In this document: positions 11,820-24,396 of the stretch, one piece after another | How the letters are laid out: every line of letters starts with the position of its first letter | Position numbering within the stretch: the first letter of the stretch is position 1 | Source: Austropuccinia psidii | Lineage: Eukaryota > Basidiomycota > Pucciniomycetes > Pucciniales > Sphaerophragmiaceae | NCBI GenBank assembly: GCA_023105745.1 | Contig: JALGQZ010000013.1 | Span: forward strand, 7,366,105 to 7,430,104 | Reading direction: 5' to 3' | DNA length: 64,000 nucleotides | Notes under the pieces: generated by a model | The model's input: the letters and a program-made list of their open reading frames with translations, nothing else | What the model was told of the DNA's origin: nothing | The model's database searches: none | Program-made: the position numbers and the translations under genes

Positions 11820-13750
11820 CTATATTTGGCTTGCTTGAAGCATGTAACATTCAGGGTTAAAGACTTGTTTGGAAAGCTGTTTTGGAATATCACCTTCACC
11901 AACACTTCTTATTGCAGGAAGTTGGCTTAGAAACTGGGGCTTCTTCTTTTTCTTTATGTGAAATCCCATGAAAATATCTTTATCAATCTTCTCAATCAAC
12001 TTATTGAGCAAATCTGAGTGCCATTAGACCCCAATCCTTTGCAAAAACATTTTTCCATCTTCTTCAAATTCCTTGGGTCATGAAGCTGTGAGGCTAGCAT
12101 AGGTAATTTGGCATTATCACACCACTCTGCTTGGAATTGGCAGGCCTAGAAGTAATAATCAAATTCATTCTTTGGACCCATTTTAAATCACTAATATCAA
12201 AAAGATACATACCTTTCCCCAAATCTTTGATAGCATTTGCTTCTCCCTTTTTGTGGTCACATGCTCTGGATTTAGTTGAATTAACTTCCATTCCTTTTGG
12301 AAATATGAAAAGTATTGTTCCATAAAGCTTGAAACTACTCCATGGGTGTTGTGATATTTATCCAAACAAAAATGATGGTATTCTGTGCTGAACAGTTCAA
12401 GGCAGAAGGTACGATAAAAGATAATTGTCATGAGCTCATTGAATGGGTGTTTCCATGACCTTTCCCAATTTCATGTGAATCTTTGAGGAAAAAGCTTATG
12501 AAGCTCATTTTGACAATAAATGCATAAAGCTTGTAATTGAATTTCTTTGGATAGGTCATTAAAGGTCTCTGCTGTCAAGTAGCCCAAATGACCAGCAACT
12601 TCAACTGCCCCTTTTCTTTCTTCAGGGGTTTGTTGTGCTGGAAGCTTTGCCAAATCTTTGTTAGGAACATTTAGGAGGAGCCAGCAATGCCAATCAACTG
12701 CTGATCTCATACCGTGAACATTTTCTGGAATCTGACCCTTTCCTTTTTGGATGAAGCTTTTGAGATCTGCTGAGTTTTTTTGGTTTCCCTTTGGTGACAA
12801 CAACCCCATGATTGATCAAACAACTGATATGCTAGATCATTCTGGGGACGCCGACTTGAGCTCAGATTTCCCAACCCTCCAGATGTGCTTGGTGGATATC
12901 TTGGCTTATTTGAATTATTTGATAATTCTTCTGTTTCCATTTGATCATCAGTGTGAATACTGGCTTTGTCACATGTATTCTGATTTGGACTTTTGAATAA
13001 ATTTGGATGGACCCTCTGGCTATTGCTATAAGGATGTGCCTGGCCTTTTCCCTTTCCCTTATTCCCCAAGGGTGAAGAAGTACTGGATCCTGAACAGTAC
13101 AGGTCATCATCTTTATTAAGAAAATTGAATATCAATCTCCAGATTTTGTCAAAGCTCTTGATTACAAAGAGACTCACGCTCAACCCTTAATTACTTTGTA
13201 TGGAGTTTCTTTGCCCAAGAGGATTCTCTGCTTATGAGGGAAACTTGAAACAAATCAGTACTCATTTCCTCCAAATAATTATTTGTCAAATGAACTCATA
13301 CCTGGCATAATCCTACCATCTTTGCCTACCTTGGAAATATTCCTCTTTTCAGAAGTCCCATGTTTTTGGCTTTCCCTTTCATGTGCCCCAGATACCATAT
13401 CCATTTTGAACATTGGTTGTTTGTTTAGCCTCAGGGCTTCACACAGGATTTGTGCATTTGAATGGGATTGACCTGAAGGGTTGAGTAAAAAATTCCTTAG
13501 ATAAGAGCCTTTCCCAATGGAAGCTTGAGTATTTGTAGGATTTGAAGTTGAGATAATAATGGTGATGCTCCAAATTCCTTCTGAAGCTTCAGTTACTGGG
13601 ACATCTTGTTGAATTTGGAGAGAAGAAACATTCATTGATGATACCACTGGTGTTTTGAGGGATAAATTAGGACTTGAAGGAGAATTTTCTTCAATGAGTT
13701 CAACAGAGTCATTACTATCTGAATCAGTTGGATTTGACAGAGCTCAAAAG
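11820..13750 (-). pseudogene. Broken minus-strand gene, 3' half (unidentified)
   Basis: Coding-like stretches in order: a Ser/Asp-rich piece with DSDSNDSVELIEENSPSSP (about 13735-13670, after an in-frame TGA); a segment ending at 13279; a Ser-rich piece 13110-12760; then a compact segment with SAVDWHCWLLLNVPNKDLAK (about 12710-12650) and CIYCQNELHKLF (about 12520-12480). Further pieces run to 11820. The frame changes near 12790, where two minus frames both look coding, and again near 12470 and 12060. The AVDWHCW...CIYCQNE segment is the best-conserved-looking part. I do not recognise it. It probably belongs to the same transcript as the Cys-rich piece upstream at 16.0-14.8 kb. Confidence 0.4.
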
Positions 13751-13853
13751 GAATTTAAAGATGACATTGAATATGTTTGACCAAAAAATAAGAACAAGAA
13801 AAAATAAAACAATTCATGTTGAAAGAATAGATTATAGATGCAAAGGATCCTCC

Positions 13854-13873
13854 TTATTATTATTATTATTATT
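13854..13873. repeat. (TTA)n microsatellite
   Basis: An uninterrupted run of about six to seven TTA triplets between the two halves of the broken gene. Confidence 0.9.
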
Positions 13874-13899
13874 TAGAATCTTGAAAAGGAGTGAAAAAT

Positions 13900-14790
13900 C
13901 CAATTAGACAGTTCCCAAAGATTTAATTCTAAAGAAAACTCTTATAAATTTCTTTTTTTAAGCAAAAGCAAAGAGGTAGGTAGTAAAAATACTGTATACA
14001 AAGTCCAATATGAATACTAATAATTTTTCTGCAAAACTTCACAAAGGGATAATATAATAAAGTTACTAAAATTAAAATTTTCCATTTTCATTATTTCAAC
14101 TTTGAAAATGCAAACCTTTGTAAAATGAAATCAATTCTTTTCACAAAGGAACACATACTCATGAACTACTGAGCCCCATTATTGCAATTAAGCTCATCAT
14201 CCTTTTGAATGGAGTGAAAATAAGTAGAACTACACACAATTTATAAAGTACTTACAAAAGAATCCCTCCTTTTCTCACCATTATGGAGCATAGCATCTTA
14301 TTCCCAGGATTTTCTTCTCAATGAAACTTATTACCATTTTAACACCACTAGTATATTTTCAAAACGATGTTATCCAAATTCCTATCTACCAAACATTCAC
14401 TGCCTTTTACCTTAGCATTTGTTTATTCAATTTAACTTCAGCTGGAAAAACTCTAAAAGAAACACTTCAGGACTCAGTAATATTACTTAGTTATGGAAGA
14501 AATCATATAAATTTTGCAAAAGACTAAATTCAAAAAACAATGCATAAACATTGATGGAATTATAAATAGTATATAATGTTGAAAAAACTTCCCTTTGAAG
14601 AATTTACTAGATATAATAATCAAGCACCATCTAGATCAGTAAGCAGCAAGTATGCAATAGTTTCTTCATTCACTATTTCCCCACACTCAGAATTAAAACT
14701 CAGGAGTAATTCCTTGCCTCTGAGGACTAATCCAAACAAGATTTTGGGGAATTCCCACAAACCTATTTCTTAAAGCCAGTAAGCCAAAAA
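13900..14790. other. AT-rich stretch between gene halves
   Basis: No coding segment on either strand that continues the flanking gene. It may be a long intron or an inserted sequence. Two short plus-strand ORFs look like chance. Confidence 0.3.
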
Positions 14791-14794
14791 TCAC

Positions 14795-16015
14795 CTCACT
14801 TTTTGGAATAACTTGCTGTGGTGAAACTGTTTGGAACTCCAGAATTTGGAGTTCAGGACATGAATCAATTGACTGACTTTGAGATGCTCCTCTTTCATAT
14901 TCATGTGATGGTGGAATTTCATCTTTATCTTTTGTATTGGAATTATGAGTGCTTTGATTATCTTCAGGGTCTGAATCTAGAGGCTTTTGGAAATTTTACG
15001 GCTTTGTTTCCTCATTTGGTGATCCCTTTGGAGCTGAAAAGTCTTCTTTAGAATCCCAATTGAAAATGGAATCCCCTTGTGGTGAGAATGTTTCACAATG
15101 TTCCCCTTTTAATGGTGATGGTTCTGGAATAGGATTCTGAGATGACTTGATAGCAGTTGGCATGGAAGATGAGAATGAATTTCCTTTTTCTTTTGAAACT
15201 TCAGGGGTAGCATTGTGAGAAGCCTTGGGATCTTTGTGATCCAAGTCATTTGCAGGATTATTATCTTCATGATTTGATGATTTAGTATCCATTTTATTTG
15301 CTTCAAAACTCACACTTGGACCATAAGCAGGTGGCAGTGTCTTTTGCATTTTGCTTGGCCCTGGAACTGGCTCACAGTTTACTGGTGAGGTAGTCCTTGT
15401 GTGTTTTGAAGGTGGTGTTGAGGAATTGACAGACAACACTTCAGGGGGTTTTTGCTTTTTGGGTAAAGAAGGTTCAGAGACTATGTGACTTTGTGGGAGA
15501 TTGAAAACTAGCAGCGAATGTGGTTTTTTGGAATTATAAAGCCAAGAATGACAAAACCACCAGATATTTTACATACCTTCATGTCTTAAAGGAGTATATA
15601 CTCCATGTTTGATAGCCCATGCCTTGCTATCTTTTTTGTATGCTTCTGAATTATTATAACTGTATCTTAATGGAATTGGTGTCATTGGACCACAGTTAGG
15701 GTTGTAAGTACCCCAACCAGGAGGTGGCACTGGTGGGGTTCTAGGTCATTTTTTCCAACCACCAGAAAGGGGTGGTGGTGTCCATTTTTCTTTTGGGATT
15801 GGCTCATAATCAGGAGCAACAAATGAATCATCACTGGGCTCCTTATTGGGCCTATATTTTTGGCCATGAGAAGGTGGGTGGCCTGCTTGGCCTCCTTGTG
15901 CTTTCACAAAAGAGAAAGATTGGTGGGAGTTGGAACATTGGTCACAGGCCGGCTGACCTAGATACAAAGTGCAAACCACTTGCCTCTGGTGGCAGGTTGC
16001 ACAAGTGGGAGAATT
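14795..16015 (-). pseudogene. Cys-rich N-terminal half of broken minus-strand gene
   Basis: The first exon begins after a likely acceptor (AATTAG, then 16015). It encodes PTCATCHQRQVVC and PACDQC, a CxxC...C...CxxC pattern resembling the short cysteine clusters of many basidiomycete DNA-binding or Gag-like proteins. Pro-rich sequence follows (WTPPPLSGGW, PPVPPPGWGTYNPN). A 96-bp intron (15481-15576; GTATGT...CATAG) joins in frame to a Ser/Pro/Glu-rich exon (VSEPSLPKKQKPPEVLSVNS onward) that stays open to a donor at 14794. Two in-frame stops interrupt otherwise continuous frames: TGA at 15746-15748 and TAA at 14996-14998. The remainder is low complexity, so no function can be inferred. Confidence 0.45.
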
Positions 16016-16049
16016 CTAATTATGAAACTCATAATCCAGTGTGAATGTC

Positions 16050-17328
16050 ATTCAAAAAAGGGTGTGTAAGAACTTGAAGGTTTGAACTAGCTATGAGGAA
16101 TTTTATATCATACCATAGTCAGAGAGAAGGGCTTGGATGCAAGTGGGATATTATAATTTTTGACTGAAAAAATTTGAATTCACTTCAATTAAAGATGGCC
16201 TGGAAAATATTTATGAGGATAAACTCATATTATAGCATTTAGCTAGCTATAATGTAAACTCCCACTGGATTTTGCTACTTTGAAAGTCCAATGCAAAAAC
16301 CTGTAGGATTTAAATAGTTTTTAGAAACGCCTTGTTGCCAAAAGTCAGCCTTCACGTGCCAGAAATTTTCATTTCTCTGAAAATCTTCATTACCATTAAA
16401 TGAAATTACATCAGCCTAAAAAATACTTGCTTGTCATGTATACTGTAATTGAAGCTGTAACGTACACCTAAAGTATGTTCAGTATTGCTGTAGGCAGTAT
16501 AAAACACTGCCAGCTTGTTGTACAGGTATTTTGAGTATTCCTAATCTCAAACTCAGGAGAGCTGTAAGGTATGTTACTGTACCGTACAAAAATTCTTGAA
16601 TATTCTAAGGCCAATGTGTAACCAATTCAGAAGACCCATATTTCTGAGGTCATTAGAGATTTCCAATTTAAAAATAACACATTGTCATGAAATTTATACA
16701 TTTACAGCACATAAACGTTCTAAATCAATGTGTATAATCTGTACAGATGTATAGTACAGTGTGCAATACGTTCAAGTTCATATGACAAAATCAATGCTTA
16801 TTTGTTTTCCCAATAGTGTTTAAATGGTAATTAAAGAATATTGGGCAATGAAACATGATGAAATGGAAAGGATGAACACTAAAAAAGCATTTTTTATTAC
16901 TTTCCATCCAACAGGCCCCTGCTTCAGAATTTACTAACATATTTTGGCCCATAATAATTACTGAGCTTAGCCCCTTCAGTAATTGTTTGATACTAGAACA
17001 CTGAATTCATGTGTACTGTACATACAATTATTAAATTTATCAAAAACATTTTTTTCTATGTATGTAGGTGCTCATTTCCCTGTGTTTGCAAATGTAAGTA
17101 CCAACTGATGTGGTCCCAATTAGTCCTCCTTGATGCAGCTTATTGCTGAATTGCAATTTACGCTTGTTTAGCTGTAACAAAAAGTGGACTCACCTTTTCA
17201 ATATGTACAGTAAGGTTCTCCAACATCAATTAACACTTAAAAATTATGCTTATAACCTTTGTTCTATGAGATGGTATCAATCCCATGATGCTGAAAAATA
17301 TAGAAAGGAGGGCTGGATCACAGATACA
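16050..17328. other. Intergenic with TACAGTAC-type motifs
   Basis: No gene is seen. Between about 16430 and 17030 there are many TACTGTA, GTACAGTA and ACTGTACC words, possibly remnants of a small non-autonomous element, but no clean termini can be placed. Confidence 0.3.
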
Positions 17329-17600
17329 CTGGGGGGATTTCACTTGGACCTGCCTGCAGGTCCCTTACAAGGATTTTGTCTGATGTCTCCAAGCTAACTC
17401 AGCATTAACTCATAAAATATCTCTATATTTAACTCACAATTAACTCATCATTAACTTCAGTCATATCTCTATATTTAACTCACAATTAACTCATCATTAA
17501 CTTCAGTCATATCTCCAAATTATTTAATTCTTCACTTGGTTCATATCTCAGTATAATTTTTGTCCTTTCTTTACTTAGAGCTGGGCTGATTAGGGTTTGC
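17329..17600 (-). mobile_element. Helitron-like 3' terminus, copy 2 (inverted)
   Basis: Read on the minus strand this repeats the 9.5-9.9 kb structure. It has AGTTAA-rich subterminal units (17400-17520, including an almost exact ~47-bp tandem duplication), the same hairpin (17346-17363), 13 nt, then CCAG (17332-17329), then T. CTAG has become CCAG. Sequence beyond the terminus is unrelated to that beyond copy 1, supporting a real element boundary. The body extends to the right; similarity fades by about 17600-17640. Confidence 0.5.
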
Positions 17601-17639
17601 CTTTTTCAAATTCTTTAAGTAATACTCTCAGATATTTTA

Positions 17640-20600
17640 CATTTATCTTAAAACTGAGTACATAAGATCTTTAAATTTATTACCACCTTGTCCCAAGGCT
17701 TATTTTCATTGTCTCTCACCCTTTATCTCAATTTCAACGCAAGATTAGTCAAAATTATTTCAACCCACTACATGAAATTCTTCACATATCTTCTAATATA
17801 TCTTAAATAAATCATCATATATAGTGATTAATCATTATCATCTCAAAATATTACACAGATAAAATACGCATAGGATGATTTAATTTTAATTTGGATTTTA
17901 GTTCTATGAGGGTTTTATTTTTCTAGTTAGAGTTTGCATATAAATATTTATTTTGATTGATTACCCAGTGAAAATTGGTTGGGAAATACATAAATCAATT
18001 GACTTTCAATCCTCTCTTGAGATATAGCTATCAATGTCTACAAGAATTTGTATTTAGCTAAATAATACTATTTAAGCTTATATTATTGTTTGATAATAAT
18101 ATTTAATGTAGACCAATGAATCTTCAGTAAAGTTTTTCCCAAATTAAGACCATATCAAATTATTTCAAATATTCCCATTTTTTATTTTATTGTCTTCAAT
18201 TTCTTCAAAATGAGGTCTTCTAATGAAAAAAACCTTTAAGAAGTATTCTATACAAAATATGTATTAGAAACATATATATAAAGTAGATAATCACCACTTA
18301 CTTGATAATAAAAACCAAGATGAATCCCAAGAAACATTCTTTCAGTACATTGGGATTCTGAGCCTTATTTCTTCAGTTGTGCTCAGTTGAGATCCTGTAA
18401 CCTTTCTGTATCTACTTTCATTGTTACTTCCTGTACATGTTTTGTATATATATAGTATACATACTTGAATGATGTATTTAAGAAATAAATTTAATGGGCA
18501 TAAATAAGACTCATGAGTTTTTCAGCTTATTATAAGACAATAGAACTTGGAATAAATAGATTCCAGCTGAATTTATGGGAGATCTTTACCATTAAAAATG
18601 AATCTGATAAGAATTCTATTTGAGTAATTTGTTTTCAAGTCATAGCTCAATCATACATATAAGCTCTTCTATTACTTTAAAAGTTCCTTTACCAGCTAGC
18701 CTACTAATTGAATTGAATGTCAAAAGGAAGTCATGTTCTCTTTTATGAAGGAATTTTTACAAATAAATTGATTATGAAATAATGGACAGTAAGCTTCTGA
18801 TTCATATGTACAACTAAATTAACCTCAGAAGAAGGTGCTTTGAAATTTATCTTTCACAATGGTAAGCCCTAGAGTCTCAATAGAGCTTCAAATTACTTAC
18901 ATGTAATGATTTGGCTTTCCTCAAAAGGATAAATTCAAAGAAGCTTACAAGTCCCATCAATTTTAAAAAAATTGTTGGCTTAGAAAGAAAATTTATGGAG
19001 TAAGAAATTATTTCATCATGCTAATGGTACAATCTATTCAGATTGTCCATTAGAGTCCAAATTTTGGAATTTAAGATTAATTTTAATATCTACCACTGAG
19101 AATAAATTATCTCAATAATAACTATAATAACTTTCATTAAAGGTATTAATTAATACTATAAATTGAAGAAAAAAAATTAAATAAGTATGGAAAGAAACTC
19201 TAAATTTGTTCCTCTGGTACTTTATAGTTTCAATTAAAATCATATCAATTAAAAATATTAATCACATTTCTAATGGGATAACTCTTCATGTTATTTACTT
19301 TTAAGCTATATCATTGGTATAATCTATGACACTATTGTTTAAAATAATTATTTAATCTGAGGTTTTTTTTTTATGATTAAAATTCTTTATCTTATTTAAT
19401 TTTATTTAATTTTTAATAAATTTAATACTTAATTGTTAAGAAAATTTTTTTTATAATTCTATCTTATGAGTTAATTTTTAAATTATTTATTCTTTAATTA
19501 AAAATAAAAAAAAAAATTTAATTTAAATATTTAAAAAAAAAAAATTATAATAATAATAATTTTTGAAGAAATATTTTTTTTTTTAAAAAAAATTATTTCT
19601 TTAATTAATTTATAAAATTTTAAGTTTCATTTAAATTTTAAAATATTTAATAATTTCTTAATTGAGTATTTAATTATATATACAATCAAATTCATTTAGG
19701 AAAAAGTGTTTTAAAATTAAAATTCCCATTTTTAACCTGAATTTTGGTTGATATAAGATTCAATTTTTGGATATTTTTGACTTCAGATATATAAATTAAG
19801 TCAAATTTATTTAATAAGTAAATAAGTTCATTTCAGTATCTATCTGATCCTTCTTATCAAATGATCTTTACACAATTTTTTTTTTGATAACCCTCAATTT
19901 TAAATATTTATTTTAATTATAGATATTAATTGTTTGAATTAATAAGCTAGAAATTTAATTTAGATTCAAATATTAAGAAACAAATTATTCCAAAACTCAA
20001 GTAGAAACTTTCAACTTTATAGTTTCCAATAGCTGTGGTATACCTTCCTCTTTTCAAATACAAATATCATTTGAAACTCAACTTCTTTAAAATTCTATTA
20101 TCTCCTAATTGAATACTCAAATCCAAACACATTAATCATTCATAGGCTGGAATCAAAATTGGATTGAATCTTTAAATATAAGCTTTGTTTTTCTATCAAG
20201 AATTTCTTTATTTGTGGAATAAAATTTCCAAAAAAAATTAGTACAAAGCTTCTGAATAACAATAAATTTTGTCTCCTAACTAAATTGGAGAATTAAAATC
20301 CATTTAATTTCTGTTTATTTATAATAAAACTGAAGTACTATTGTCAAGCAACAATTAAAACTATTATGGATTTAAAAATAAGTAGGGGAAATTAAGTTTA
20401 TTCTTCAGAAAAATCACCAAGGGGAAGAATAGGAAACCTTTATGATAATTTAAATTGTTTCTAGAAATCATGCCCATGAATTTATTTCAGAAATTCCATA
20501 TTTTATTGCATAATGTAAGAGTCATAAGCTGTGAAATTATAAATAGATATTTTATAAAAAAAATCAAATCATGAGTATGAGGTGTTCATATGCGGAGTTT

Positions 20601-20680
20601 TGGTCATCCTCATATGCCTAGCTCTTAACTGAAAATTGACTAACATGCAATATTTGAAAGCATAAAATCCTATCCGAAGT
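17640..20680. other. Long AT-rich gene-free stretch
   Basis: No coding segment is visible. 19360-19700 is almost pure A/T with runs of T or A up to about 10. TATATATA-type words occur near 18270 and 18450. It could include the body of the Helitron-like copy 2, but no helicase motifs were found. Confidence 0.5.
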
Positions 20681-20683
20681 TTT

Positions 20684-23600
20684 TCAATAGGTATTGTTGG
20701 CATTCCGGATATTATTAATGTATGGTTCACAAACGGAAGGATTGAAGTACTCAGAGGGTTTTTGAGGCCACACGCCAGATTCAACAGCTTGGAGGTAGGA
20801 CCTGATTGAAGGGATACAAGACCATTAATCCTATTTAAAATCAGACTCTAATATTCTTAAATCTGTGCTGACCATTGCTTTATGAATTGAGGCATTAAAT
20901 CAGGTTCAGCGGGGGCGCCAAGTCTGAAGGACCAAAACCTTTTACATGGAACCAAACCAAGAAGTTTACACTCAGATTTTTTGAAACTTGGAATTTGTAA
21001 TAAAGCTCAAATATTGGAGTTGCACAGTCAATTTTTAATACTCATGTCCAATAATTTTCCTATAATCACAATTGAAATCAGCACAATGAATTCTTTGTGT
21101 CAAGATAAACATATGGTATCAAAAAAACCAGGATTGCAACTGACCTGGCTAAACCGAAACCTTTGCGCATCACCCCAAGCCCTAAGTTGATCATCTGTAG
21201 CATTGAAATTTGTGGCCAGAGAGCTGTTTACAAGTCAGCTTCCTATTGAACAAGTTTCCAGCAAGAGAATTATCACACAATTCTCCATGGCCATAAGGTA
21301 TTTCATTGCTTTTTTGGGCTTGTTCTAAATGGTCTTGATTGCACATCGTTTGCATGTACGAGTCAAAGTTTGCCTCCGCCATGCCACCTAGGTTTATGTG
21401 AAAAAAGTTGTGTCAAAACATGATCTCTTGCCTGGATTTTCCATCCACTTTATGTGGTTTTACTGACCGAAAGAATAATACATCTAAAAAATACATGATC
21501 AAAGTTGTTTATAAGGTACATTAAAATTCAGCCTGAGGAATTGAATAATATTTCTACGGCCTTTTCTAGCTAAATTAATTGACTTACATGATCATCATAA
21601 GCTGCTGGCCCAATGGTGTGAGGTACCATAAAAGCAGCTGGTCCTGCCCACTGCCATTGCTTTGACATTGCTATTGTTGTAATGCAAGATTTTGAAATTT
21701 TTGGCTTCCACGACTTTTCCCGTTGGGCGCCCAATACATCAAAGGCAGGGTCAATCTCAGCGGAATGTATTCTCTTTCTAAGAAGCTTTTGGTGACAAGA
21801 GGGCTACTTAAAGTTATGGTAGCCCATCCTTTTCCTGGACAAAGAAAAATCCTCAGGGCTCTCGTTTTTAGTCGTTGAAGTTACAGAACCTGGTTGTTTT
21901 AGGAAACTTGTGAGTTTTTGTACTAGTTCAGAAGCTGAATGATCTAGGCCTGCTTTTGCCACATAGATTGGGAAAAGCGAGATGGCAGCTTTGATGGCAC
22001 ACAAAACATTCTTTGAAGATTTTGATCTCTCCATCGCTTTTGATAGGTCTGTTTCACATCGCACCCCAAGAGCATACTCTATTACTCTTGTCATAGTAAT
22101 GAAATCGGCGTAATATTGCTCTAAGCCTGGTGTCAGGGTTGCCTTGAAGATAAGGGAGGGATTAACAAATTAGTTGTACACAATAAAACATTTTTTCACT
22201 TGACTTACGTTGCTCAGAGGCTCATTAACACATTCAATTCCAATGACGTTTTGAAAATCAGGATCGAGGTGAGTCATGGCCATCAGGATGGCGCTCCAGG
22301 TGAGAGCACACTGATAACCATAATCTTGATAGAACTCCACTTCTGATGTTACATTTCCAGCAAACATTTGATCTTTGGCTGCAACGCCAGGCAAAGCATG
22401 CATGTCAAGAAAGACATACTAATTCTTCAATAATCCACTATGAAAATGAAGATGAATTATAAGATGATATTTGGCTTGAAAGAAATGGAGAAAGTTGAAG
22501 TATAAACAAACAAATCCAAGCGGAATGTGGACGTGGTCTAATTTCAGATCTTTCAATTGATAAGCATGGTCTTGAGTGAACCAACAGGAAATTGAAAACA
22601 TGGCTTTTTAAACTCAAAGCAATTTCAAGAAAGCTCAAGTTTGGAAATTAGATTTAGCAATGATAGACAAACCAGGATCTCCAGTGTTGGAGGAAAACTT
22701 TGTTCGCACTTGTTTGACCTAGTTTTTGGGTTCGAGCCCATTCACTTGAAGCACAAGTGGTCATATCATTGGGGCAGCTTTCCACTCCACTGGATTCATC
22801 CATGGTTCACTCTAAATTATAACAAATTGAGACCTGTTAATAAAACTGGGGGGGATTGAATTCAAGTACTCTTAATTACCAACAACCAAAGAGATTTGAA
22901 TTGGATAGATTGATCTTGATTTAATGAAGGAGGATAACTTAGAGAGTTTGCTAATTCAATAGATGAAGGAGATGTATCAAAATTGAAATTTAATAATAAA
23001 TCAGAACTAAAAGATTCATTAGGTTGTTGTTGATTGAAAGATGAAGATGATGATGATTTGATGAAGAGATTTGAAGCAAGGTTGCATGACCAATTGTAGG
23101 AGTTGCAATAGATGAGAATAGAGATTGAGTTAATGAGATAAGGAGATGGATTAGGATGATTTAAATGTAAAGACTTAGAAGAGGATGAAGAAGTTGAATT
23201 GAATGAATTTGTAGATGGATTGATAGAAGCAATTGAAGATTGACAAGGATGATCAGATTGATTTAAATGATGATTATTTTGTGATTTTAATTTTGATGAA
23301 GAAGAAGATGAAGAGGATAAATTGAAAGATGATAAAGTTGAAGGAGTTAAAGAGTTAAGATTTGATATTTGAATTGGATGAAGATTTGATGATGAATTGA
23401 GTTGATTTGAGTTAGTTTGATGATTAGAATTTGCTAAGATGGTAGGAGCTGAAGAAGGTGACGATAGATTTGAAGGGGATGAAAAAGTATTAGATGAAAA
23501 GTTTTGATTGATAGATATAGCTAGATTAGAAGAGTTATGATGAATAAGAGTAGTTGAGGTTGATAAAGGTAAATTTGATTTAAGTTTAAGTTGTAGATTG

Positions 23601-24091
23601 GATTGATCAGACAAAATTGAAAGATTTGATTTTGATTTTTTTTCCAAGACAGTTTGATGATTTGAATGATTTGATGAATATTTTGAGGAAAGAGAAGAAG
23701 AAGATGATGATAATGAATTGATGTTGGTGTTCATTGAATTATTAAAAGACTGATTTTGTTGTTGTTGTTGTTGTTGATTTTGTTTAAGATGATTTAGATG
23801 TAAATAATTTAAATGAAGATGATTTGAATTTGATTGCGAGTTTGATGAGATGATAGGAGTATTGATTGAGACTCTTTGATTTAAACCTGATTTAGTTTTT
23901 AATATTATAATTTTACTATTTGAATTTTTTGATGATAATCTTTTATTTGAAATATTTAAATTTGATGATGTTGATCTAATTAAATGATTTGATTTATTAA
24001 ATTTATTTGAAGATGAATCTGAAGAAGATGAATTGATTAGATTGGATGTTGAATTGGAATTTAGAAATGCAAAAGATTTGCTAACCAACAA
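20684..24091 (-). CDS. GH5 glycoside hydrolase (glucan beta-glucosidase-like), multi-exon, probably damaged
   Basis: GH5 enzymes of this type hydrolyse beta-glucans of the fungal wall. Ordered family blocks: FKSLWLL joined over a 68-bp intron (22812-22879) to SEPWMNPVEW; a Cys-containing helix and FLQHW; FTQDHAYQLKDLKLDHVHIP; FLDMHALPGVA; NVIGIECVNEP with the acid/base Glu; a 66-bp intron (22143-22208), then LTPGLEQYYADFI; WQWAGPAAFM and IGPAAYDDH; GGMAEANFDSYMQTMCN; YGHGELC with the nucleophile Glu; WGDAQRFRFSQ; FWSFRLG; and QWSYLQAVESGVWP with PSVCEPY before TGA at 20684-20686. The first ~400 codons (24091-22881) are an Asn/Ser-rich low-complexity region. No true ATG begins it, so the 5' exon is unresolved. 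Exon 2 needs a 1-nt frame change after VEWK, one junction lacks a clear AG, and the usual GEW motif reads GEL. Confidence 0.6.
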
Positions 24092-24396
24092 CCAGGATCA
24101 ACGGAACCAACGCTGGAACATCAATGACCCTGATTGTTTCCATAGCATTGGAGAGTGCGAAAGAGCAGGTGAAATTAAGGATGAGAATACAATAAGTAAA
24201 AACACAATTGAGGTGATCAAAAAGGGGGGGGGGTGATGATATTTAATAATTGAGAAACAATGAAATTTGGATTATAAGAAAGAAGAGGGATGAAGCGGGT
24301 GGAAGATTCAAATTCATTATCTTGATTTCTTTTGATATTACTATTTCAAGTATTACAATATCATATTTTTTTGGTATTAAAAGATTTTCTCTCTTT
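24092..24396. other. Divergent intergenic region between GH5 gene and TET/JBP-like copy B
   Basis: About 300 bp lie between the unresolved 5' end of the minus-strand GH5 gene and the plus-strand TET/JBP-like gene. It contains a G8 run (about 24225-24232) and no recognised element. Confidence 0.3.

Noticed and set aside
12094..12325. Overlapping ORFs on both strands
   Set aside because: At most one can be real; the minus-strand broken gene accounts for the composition, and these look like shadows.
9903..17345. The interval between the two inverted hairpin termini considered as one ~8-kb TIR transposon
   Set aside because: Similarity between the arms lies outward from the hairpins and stops at CTAG/CCAG; inside flanks are unrelated. 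Two separate inverted Helitron-like ends fit better.
19360..19700. Extreme A/T stretch considered as a replication origin or centromere core
   Set aside because: Composition alone is not evidence; no repeat structure or motif supports either.
22665..22745. GGGTTCGAGCCC resembles a tRNA T-arm
   Set aside because: No A-box or acceptor pairing fits, and the sequence is explained as coding in the GH5 exon on the other strand.
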